Below are positions 16,807-21,572 of a DNA stretch of 21,572 nucleotides, piece by piece. Source of the stretch: an uncultured Fretibacterium sp. (GTDB lineage Bacteria > Synergistota > Synergistia > Synergistales > Aminobacteriaceae); assembly GCA_937900285.1 (NCBI GenBank), contig CALCEM010000040.1, positions 1 to 21,572 of the forward strand. The letters are read 5' to 3'. Below the pieces are notes generated by a model that was not told where the DNA came from, did not search any database, and worked only from the letters and a program-made list of their open reading frames with translations. How positions within the stretch are numbered: the first letter of the stretch is position 1; every line of letters starts with the position of its first letter. Both the position numbers and the translations under genes were made by a program.

Positions 16807-17470
16807 AATTGAAATTAAAATTATAAAAATTCTCGATGAGCTTGAGAAAATTTATAATAACGAAACACATCCGCCGATTTTGAAACATGATGAGCCTTTA
16901 GACGGTCTAATTTTAATTATATTGTCGCAGAACACAAATGATAAAAACCGCGATGTAGCTTTTAAAAATTTGAAGTCTGAATTTAAAAATTATGATGAAA
17001 TTATCGCGGCTGGAGCTTGTGAGCTTGAACGAGTTATAAAATATGCTGGTTTAGCTCGTACAAAATCGATCAGAATAATAAATATTTTGGAAATTATAAA
17101 AAAAGATTTCGGCGAATACTCATTAAAAAAATTAAAATTTCGTGATAAAAATTATATCTGGAATTATTTAATAAATTTAAAAGGTGTCGGCGCAAAAACT
17201 GCGAATTGTGTATTATTATTTGATTTTGGGTTGGCTGCTTTTCCTGTTGACACACATATAACGAGAATTACGAAGCGCACAGGAATATCCGAAAAAAATT
17301 TAACGCCTGATGAAATTTCCGTAATGCTTGAAAAAATTATCCCTAAAAAAAGATTTTTGGGCGGACATATAAATTTAATTGAACATGGCCGGAGAATTTG
17401 CAAAGCTAAAAAACCGTTATGCGAAGAATGTAAAATTAATTGGTGTTGTGATTATTTTAACTTGTTATAA
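16790..17470 (+). CDS. nth: Endonuclease III-family DNA glycosylase/AP lyase
   Basis: Base-excision repair enzyme removing oxidised pyrimidines and nicking at abasic sites. 226 residues from GTG 16790. It has LSQNTND (45-51), the helix-hairpin-helix LKGVGAKTAN with catalytic Lys136, VDTHI with catalytic Asp154, and a [4Fe-4S] loop C204-x6-C211-x2-C214-x5-C220. Lys plus Asp supports a bifunctional glycosylase/lyase. The LSQNTND form differs from E. coli Nth and is typical of a wider Nth-like branch, so the true substrate may differ. The frame is open back to TTG 16739, but that would overlap the Lon-like gene by 68 nt with low-quality sequence; GTG 16790 gives a 17-nt overlap and a normal length. 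Confidence 0.88.
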   Translation: MNSKIEIEIKIIKILDELEKIYNNETHPPILKHDEPLDGLILIILSQNTNDKNRDVAFKNLKSEFKNYDEIIAAGACELERVIKYAGLARTKSIRIINILEIIKKDFGEYSLKKLKFRDKNYIWNYLINLKGVGAKTANCVLLFDFGLAAFPVDTHITRITKRTGISEKNLTPDEISVMLEKIIPKKRFLGGHINLIEHGRRICKAKKPLCEECKINWCCDYFNLL

Positions 17471-17522
17471 TTTTGCGTGTAAATAAAATAAGTAAAAAAA
17501 ATTTTTGGAGTGAAATTTAAAA

Positions 17523-17894
17523 TTGTTAAAAAATATTCTTGAATATATATCATATTTGCTGAAGCCTTCGACTTATTTGGGCGGAATGGATTATGTTATG
17601 TCTGTTTGGCGTGGAGCTGATTCGCGCGAAAAAATAATTTTATTGCTGGTATTTGCTCCGATGTTTATAGCGATGTGCGGACTGTTAATGAGCGTAGTAT
17701 ATTTTATATTATTTGTGCTGCCGTTATTTTTATTTCGTATGCTTGGCTGGGGATTTTTGACGGCGTTATTTGGGCTTGCTGGGAAATTCGGCTATAAATA
17801 TTTTACTGGGCGTGAATTTGGTTCCAGTAATAGTAATAATATTGACCCGAAAGACGTAATAATTGACGTTAAATTTGAAGATATAAAAAAATAA
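17523..17894 (+). CDS. Small membrane protein of unknown function
   Basis: Family not recognised. 123 residues with an amphipathic N-terminal part, two or three adjoining hydrophobic segments (about 38-95: IILLLVFAPMFIAMCGLLM, then VVYFILFVLPLFLF and a Gly-rich stretch) and a soluble acidic C-terminus ending FEDIKK. TTG start with TTGGAG 12 nt upstream. It lies 52 nt after the endonuclease III gene and 15 nt before nikR, so is probably co-transcribed with nikR. It does not look like a nickel permease: it is too short and lacks His-rich motifs. Confidence 0.65.
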   Translation: MLKNILEYISYLLKPSTYLGGMDYVMSVWRGADSREKIILLLVFAPMFIAMCGLLMSVVYFILFVLPLFLFRMLGWGFLTALFGLAGKFGYKYFTGREFGSSNSNNIDPKDVIIDVKFEDIKK

Positions 17895-17909
17895 TATAAA
17901 TATAAAAAA

Positions 17910-18317
17910 ATGTCCGGCCATGAAAATTTAATCAGATTCAGCGTAACAGTTCCGAAAAATTTATTGAACGAGTTTGAGAATAATTCCGAAAAAAATAATC
18001 GTTCTGAAGCTTTACGTGATTTAATGCGCGAATATATTTCCCGTGAACGCTGGAAATTTAACGATGGAATTTTATACGCAACTATAACGATAATATATGA
18101 TCATCATTTGCCGGAATTATCGCGGAATTTGACGGCGGTTCAGCATGATTTTGGAAAAATAATAATTTGTTCTACGCACGTGCATTTAAATCATGAAACC
18201 TGCCTTGAATGTTTAATAACGAAGGGTCTCGCCAGTGATATAAAAAATTGTATTGAGACCCTTAAAAAAGTTCGCGGAATAAAAAATTTAAATTTCAGCG
18301 TGACTACTGAGCTATAG
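17910..18317 (+). CDS. nikR: Nickel-responsive transcriptional regulator NikR
   Basis: Ribbon-helix-helix repressor with a C-terminal ACT-type nickel-binding domain. 135 residues. The N-terminal strand (LIRFSVTVPKNLL) and NNRSEALRDLMREY form the DNA-binding domain. The four nickel ligands of E. coli NikR (His76, His87, His89, Cys95) correspond to His79, His90, His92 and Cys98 here, seen in QHDF and THVHLNHETCLE. No nickel transporter or nickel enzyme gene lies in the window, so its targets are elsewhere. No ribosome-binding site is seen before the ATG. Its last 14 bases overlap the opposing thioredoxin gene, and a 9-bp inverted repeat lies inside it. Confidence 0.95.
   Translation: MSGHENLIRFSVTVPKNLLNEFENNSEKNNRSEALRDLMREYISRERWKFNDGILYATITIIYDHHLPELSRNLTAVQHDFGKIIICSTHVHLNHETCLECLITKGLASDIKNCIETLKKVRGIKNLNFSVTTEL
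18222..18263. repeat. Inverted repeat inside nikR, possible terminator for the convergent trx transcript
   Basis: AAGGGTCTC (18222-18230) and GAGACCCTT (18255-18263) are perfect 9-bp inverted repeats separated by 24 AT-rich bases, within the nikR coding region. Because nikR and trx overlap tail to tail, no intergenic space exists for a terminator. On the minus strand the hairpin is about 40 nt past the trx stop, but only a weak T stretch (CGTTATT) follows. Confidence 0.5.
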
Positions 18318-18621
18318 TTTCTTCGATCCAGTCGTGTAAAACTTCTGCCGGTTGTGCTCCGACCTGTTTAGAAATTAATTCGCCCTTTTGAAATATTCCG
18401 AGCCATGGGATGCTCATAACTTTTAAATTTTTTGCGAGTTCCGGATTTTCATCGGAATCGGCGTTAAAAAATTCTACTTGTCCTTCAAATTCCTCTGAAA
18501 GATCTTCAACTATTGGAGCGACAAATTTACAAGGCCCGCACCAAGTAGCAGAAATATCAAGTAAAGCAAATTCAGCATTATTCAATTCAGTTATATCGTT
18601 ATCAGAAATTTTTTTTACCAA
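18304..18621 (-). CDS. trxA: Thioredoxin
   Basis: Dithiol-disulphide carrier of 105 residues, the usual thioredoxin length, cytoplasmic (no signal peptide). The active site is WCGPC (Cys28, Cys31) and the cis-proline is Pro72 (SIPW, where Thr usually follows the Pro). It starts at TTG 18621, one base after the stop of the upstream peroxidase gene, with GAGGAG 10 nt away inside the end of that gene, so the two are translationally coupled. The pairing suggests that it is the electron donor of the peroxidase. Its stop overlaps the end of nikR on the other strand by 14 nt. Confidence 0.93.
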   Translation of the reverse strand: MVKKISDNDITELNNAEFALLDISATWCGPCKFVAPIVEDLSEEFEGQVEFFNADSDENPELAKNLKVMSIPWLGIFQKGELISKQVGAQPAEVLHDWIEETIAQ

Positions 18622-18622
18622 T

Positions 18623-19174
18623 TTAAATTAACTCCTCGATGCATTTTCTTACTTTGTTCATGTCAGCAGTAGGTTCGAATCTTGCGACGACATTACCTTT
18701 ACGGTCGATCACGAATTTTGTAAAATTCCATTTGATGTCGGATTTTTTTGCGTAATCTGGGTCGGCTTTGCTTAACATTTCTTCCAGTACTTTTGTTAAT
18801 TTATTATCCTGGTCGAAGCCGTTAAAACCTTTTTGAGATTTTAAGAACGTATATAATTTTAATTCGTTTGCTCCGTTTACGTCAGATTTTTTCATCTGCG
18901 GGAATGTTGTATCATAGTTGAGCGTGCAGAATTGGTGAATTTCTTCATCAGAGCCTGGAGCCTGTCCGCCGAACTGGTTGCACGGAACGTCAATAATTTC
19001 GAGACCTTTGTCGTGTAAATCTTTATACATTTTTTCGAGCGGTTCATATTGTGGAGTAAATCCGCAACCGGTAGCAGTATTGACGATTAAAATTACTTTA
19101 CCTGCAAAATTTTTTATTGGAACTTGCTGGTTATGCGAGTCGATCACGTAATAATCATATACATTTGATTCCAT
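18623..19174 (-). CDS. Glutathione peroxidase family, probably thioredoxin-dependent peroxidase
   Basis: Thiol peroxidase reducing hydrogen or organic peroxides. 183 residues with NTATGCGFTPQY (peroxidatic Cys37), DVPCNQFGGQ (Cys65, Gln71) and WNFTKF (Trp near 149), the catalytic tetrad region of the family. Cys37 is coded by TGC, not TGA, so it is not a selenoprotein. Cys83 in HQFC sits where the resolving cysteine of two-Cys, thioredoxin-using members lies. Co-transcription with thioredoxin one base downstream fits that. No signal peptide. AAAGGAG lies 16 nt before the ATG, the longest gap in the window. Likely role: oxidative defence in an anaerobe, by inference. Confidence 0.92.
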   Translation of the reverse strand: MESNVYDYYVIDSHNQQVPIKNFAGKVILIVNTATGCGFTPQYEPLEKMYKDLHDKGLEIIDVPCNQFGGQAPGSDEEIHQFCTLNYDTTFPQMKKSDVNGANELKLYTFLKSQKGFNGFDQDNKLTKVLEEMLSKADPDYAKKSDIKWNFTKFVIDRKGNVVARFEPTADMNKVRKCIEELI

Positions 19175-19223
19175 GATAAAAAAATAAATTCTCCTTTCGA
19201 TTTAAAATTTGTGTTGAAATTCT

Positions 19224-19250
19224 ATCATAAAAAAAATTTCCCGATGTCTT
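19224..19250 (-). promoter_or_regulatory. Possible promoter of the peroxidase-thioredoxin pair
   Basis: Minus-strand AAGACA (19250-19245), 15-bp spacer and TATGAT (19229-19224). The -35 matches 4 of 6 and the -10 matches 5 of 6 of the consensus, and the spacing is short. The -35 lies inside the 3' arm of the upstream gene's terminator hairpin. Confidence 0.35.
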
Positions 19251-19265
19251 GAGAATAAACACCGG
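19229..19265 (-). terminator. Terminator of the Synergist-CTERM surface protein gene
   Basis: On the minus strand CCGGTGT (19265-19259) pairs with ACATCGG (19247-19241) with one G-T pair and an 11-nt loop, followed by GAAA and eight T (19236-19229). It lies 37 nt after the surface-protein stop and overlaps the likely promoter of the peroxidase gene. Confidence 0.72.
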
Positions 19266-19301
19266 ATAAAAAAATTTTTTAAAATAAATTTGCTGATTAA
19301 A

Positions 19302-21506
19302 TTAAAATTTCCTTTTTGTAATGAAAAATGTTACAAGCAACAAAACTCCCATTGAGGACAATCCAGCGTCACAACCTCCTGAACTTCCTCCCAGTTCAGA
19401 TGCCAAATTTGAATTTTCATCGGCTGTTGCAATAATAGGAGCGTATGTATTACCCGCTTCGAGATATGCAGCTACGTTTACATGTTGATTATCCGGAACT
19501 GTAGTAATTTCGTTGCCTTCATCATCGTAAAATACTGCGTCCGAATCTGAATCTGAAATTTTTAAATTTGCCCCTGCAATTGACACGCCTGAAGCATTAT
19601 CTTGAAGCATAGGATACCAGAAAATTAAGGCTCCCGGAGTTAAATTGCTCACATCAATTCCAAAAATATAAATTGCAGATACACTAATCTTAATTTCCGG
19701 CAATACATACGCAACGACGGCGTTATCGTTCGAAAGAGTCCTTAAATCTGTATTGCTTACGTTTGAAATTGTGCGTTCATTTCGTATTAAATCTGATGAA
19801 AGCTCTATAACTGAAATATTTGCCGGAATATTATTGATTAAATTTCTGAAGGTGTTAACGATATTATTTTTTATTGTGGGATTCTCAAAATTAATTTTTG
19901 TTTCATCAATTTTAGATGGAGCGCTGTTTTTATTAATGTAATCCGGCTGAACATCTTTTGAACCTTCATCACCTTCATCGCCTTCATCGGTGATAATAGG
20001 ATAAACATCATTGGAATTAATTTCACTTGCAGTTTTCGGAGTAATTATTACGATTCTCGGAAGAATATTCGTACTTGGCTCAACAATTGAAAATATAAAA
20101 TACGCTCCGTTATTAACATCATTAGCTATGTCATATGGTGTGACATCTTTCAGGCTTCCATCCAAAGCTCCAGATTCTCGTACTATTCTAAATTGTGAAT
20201 TATATTCTGGACTTGAATCAAAACCTCTCATGTAAACCCAAAATCTTGAATTTTCGTTTATTGTATCCTTAATGTCCTGATTGAAATTTAAATTTACGCC
20301 TAAAATATAATTGCCAGCCGAAATATTATATATATCTGGAAGGATGCAAGCAATTTTCAGATCAAAAGACAAATTGTCTATTTGAATTACCTCCCATGCT
20401 GCCTGCTCCGAAGCTGATAGTCCAAAAAAACCACCTACTAGCTCTCCACCTATGAGGCTCAAGTTATTCGCTTCGGTTATCCTGCTTGGAACGTAAGTAT
20501 AAAAAGAATCGGAAGAAACTACCAACATTTCGGAAGTCTCTGGAGAGATCTCTTCATTTATCGCAACTTCTATCGTAATCTCTGCTACTTCTTCACTCGC
20601 TATAACTTCAGCTCCTGCAACCCTAAATTCGCTTTCTAGAACAGAAATAACTGGTTCATATTTTTCTCCTGCCTCCATGTACGTCACAAATGTCAAATAT
20701 CCCGGAATTGCTTCACCGTTTAAATCAGGGATCGTGTCAACTTCCTCCCCAAGACTATTTAAAAATATTCCATCGCCTTCGTAATCAGCACTAGTTGTCG
20801 AGCTATAAACTCTGCCTTTTTGAAATGTATTACCCCTTAATTTTTTGCCATAAGTTGCAGGTTTAAAAATTGGTAACGGTATTATTGCAACTCCGCTAGT
20901 TGTGGGGTGCATTGTTGGAAGCATTTCTACAGGGACTTGAGAAGATTCAGTTTTTTCTGTTGAAGCGGCAATTTTGGCGAGAAGCAAAGAAGCATAACTC
21001 ATTTGTTCAATCACTGTTTCATCACGAACGGTCATAGATATTGAAGGAGTTTCCACAATTGTCGTAACAGTTGTAATCTCTGCATTAATCATCTGAGAGA
21101 TTCTGCTCAGTGTAGTGCCAGCGTTCAAAGTAGCCTTAGTGCTTGCTGTAAGGTTAGTTAACTGCGTTTGTTGAGCCTCCGTAAGCGTTATACCGGCCTC
21201 AGTGATAAGCTCATTAGCAGCGGTTGAAATTTCTTTTGTCATGCTTGAAACTGTTGAAGCGTCTGCAATAGTGGCCAATGTAATTACGGCAGATGCAGTT
21301 AATTTTACAACTGTTACTGTTTTTGTAACCGTTACTGTTGGAGCAGTTTCTATAATTTCTTCTTCTCTTGGCGCAACTGAAACTGGTTGGTCTGTAACTG
21401 GCTCTTCAGTAATAGGATGTCTCTGCTCTGTGGCAAAAACATTAGTAACAGGTGCAGACATCATGATAAAAAACAATAAGGCCAAAAACTTTTTCGGTTT
21501 AGACAT
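19302..21506 (-). CDS. Large surface protein with Synergist-CTERM sorting signal
   Basis: Secreted protein of 734 residues. A signal peptide (residues 1-25, ending VTNVFA) and a C-terminal GGSSGGCDAG, hydrophobic helix and KRKF tail mark it as a Synergist-CTERM substrate, probably processed at the conserved Cys region and fixed to the envelope by a dedicated, still poorly known system. Residues ~30-190 are rich in Thr, Val, Ile and Ala; the rest is acidic and beta-type. Two related segments (about 241-290 and 654-693) share the pattern D-x-x-G-x-E-[IV]-x-T-[IV]-P ... Y-[ML]-E-A-G-x-x-Y-x-P-[IV]-I, an internal duplication. A TDEGDEGDEG stretch (~505-515) looks like a linker. AAGGAGG lies 10 nt before the ATG. 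Expression probably depends on a poly-G-containing promoter. Function unknown: adhesin or coat protein is a guess. Confidence 0.85.
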   Translation of the reverse strand: MSKPKKFLALLFFIMMSAPVTNVFATEQRHPITEEPVTDQPVSVAPREEEIIETAPTVTVTKTVTVVKLTASAVITLATIADASTVSSMTKEISTAANELITEAGITLTEAQQTQLTNLTASTKATLNAGTTLSRISQMINAEITTVTTIVETPSISMTVRDETVIEQMSYASLLLAKIAASTEKTESSQVPVEMLPTMHPTTSGVAIIPLPIFKPATYGKKLRGNTFQKGRVYSSTTSADYEGDGIFLNSLGEEVDTIPDLNGEAIPGYLTFVTYMEAGEKYEPVISVLESEFRVAGAEVIASEEVAEITIEVAINEEISPETSEMLVVSSDSFYTYVPSRITEANNLSLIGGELVGGFFGLSASEQAAWEVIQIDNLSFDLKIACILPDIYNISAGNYILGVNLNFNQDIKDTINENSRFWVYMRGFDSSPEYNSQFRIVRESGALDGSLKDVTPYDIANDVNNGAYFIFSIVEPSTNILPRIVIITPKTASEINSNDVYPIITDEGDEGDEGSKDVQPDYINKNSAPSKIDETKINFENPTIKNNIVNTFRNLINNIPANISVIELSSDLIRNERTISNVSNTDLRTLSNDNAVVAYVLPEIKISVSAIYIFGIDVSNLTPGALIFWYPMLQDNASGVSIAGANLKISDSDSDAVFYDDEGNEITTVPDNQHVNVAAYLEAGNTYAPIIATADENSNLASELGGSSGGCDAGLSSMGVLLLVTFFITKRKF
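19963..19989 (-). repeat. 9-bp in-frame tandem repeat coding Asp-Glu-Gly
   Basis: CCTTCATC recurs at 19963, 19972 and 19981 with period 9, coding the GDEGDEGDEG stretch of the surface protein. Being a multiple of three, copy-number change would alter linker length and not the frame. Confidence 0.8.
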
Positions 21507-21544
21507 GAAATATAAACCTCCTTGAAAACTAAATATTAACGCAG

Positions 21545-21571
21545 ATTGTACCCCCCCCCCCTATAAGTAAA
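21545..21571 (-). promoter_or_regulatory. Promoter with poly-G spacer, surface protein gene
   Basis: The minus strand reads TTTACT (21571-21566, 4 of 6 to the -35 consensus), TATA plus eleven G as a 15-bp spacer, then TACAAT (21550-21545, 5 of 6 to the -10). The predicted start near 21538 leaves a leader of about 30 nt that includes AAGGAGG. Thirteen G would give the optimal 17-bp spacing, so the present state is predicted weak or off. Only one base of sequence exists upstream of the -35. Confidence 0.6.
21551..21561. repeat. Homopolymer tract of 11 C (11 G on the minus strand)
   Basis: Eleven consecutive C in AT-rich DNA, directly beside the -10 box of the surface-protein gene and 11 bases from the end of the window. 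Length should be treated as approximate, since such runs are miscounted in sequencing and vary within populations. Confidence 0.92.
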
Positions 21572-21572
21572 G

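Noticed and set aside
17523..17894. Small membrane protein as a nickel transporter component because of nikR beside it
   Set aside because: It has too few membrane helices and no His/Asp metal motif; adjacency is the only argument.
19062..19070. Selenocysteine in the glutathione peroxidase homologue
   Set aside because: The peroxidatic residue Cys37 is coded by TGC, an ordinary cysteine codon, and the frame has no internal TGA.
19963..19989. 9-bp repeat in the surface protein as a phase switch
   Set aside because: The unit keeps the reading frame; only linker length would change.

Overview
The window is visibly AT-rich (roughly a third G+C by eye) and comes from a Gram-negative-type bacterium. 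The secreted protein at its right end finishes in GGSSGGCDAG, a hydrophobic stretch and a short basic tail. That is the Synergist-CTERM sorting signal, so I place the window in the phylum Synergistota; the genus cannot be read from this. The first 16 bases are Illumina adapter and not genome.

Layout. (1) 17-883: 3' part of an iron-containing alcohol dehydrogenase, closed by a terminator. (2) 943-4948: a three-gene cell-surface glycan cassette of a GtrII-type membrane glucosyltransferase, a UbiA-family polyprenyl-phosphate transferase and a large GT-C-like membrane protein. The GtrII gene is preceded by a 53-bp tract of the pentamer CTCAC, and its best start codon is out of frame with its body. 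(3) 5022-8102, minus: purine salvage, with an AzgA-type purine permease and adenine deaminase. (4) 8181-8717: small exported protein of unknown function. (5) 8806-11495, minus: fhs-fchA-folK; (6) 11677-12516, plus: folD. Together Fhs, FchA and FolD connect formate to methylene-tetrahydrofolate. (7) 12550-18317, plus: exported unknown protein, TPR protein, LonB-like AAA protease, endonuclease III, small membrane protein and NikR, closely spaced. (8) 18304-19174, minus: glutathione-peroxidase homologue and thioredoxin, converging on and overlapping nikR. (9) 19302-21506, minus: large Synergist-CTERM surface protein whose promoter contains an 11-base G/C homopolymer between the -35 and -10 elements.

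The most notable point is that two candidate phase-variable (contingency) loci, both for surface components, lie within 21 kb. One would switch translation of a glycan-modifying enzyme through a pentamer repeat; the other would tune transcription of a surface protein through poly-G in a promoter spacer. Other points: fhs appears to begin at an ATA codon, which a standard gene caller would truncate by 47 residues. FolD lacks the glutamine tied to cyclohydrolase activity while a dedicated cyclohydrolase (FchA) sits across the divergent promoter region. Ribosome-binding sites are mostly 10-16 nt from their start codons.

Genes called with good confidence by family motifs are the alcohol dehydrogenase, permease, adenine deaminase, folK, fchA, fhs, folD, Lon-like protease, endonuclease III, nikR, thioredoxin and peroxidase. 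No tRNA, rRNA, CRISPR array, insertion sequence or phage gene was seen. No stretch over 300 bases lacks a gene.
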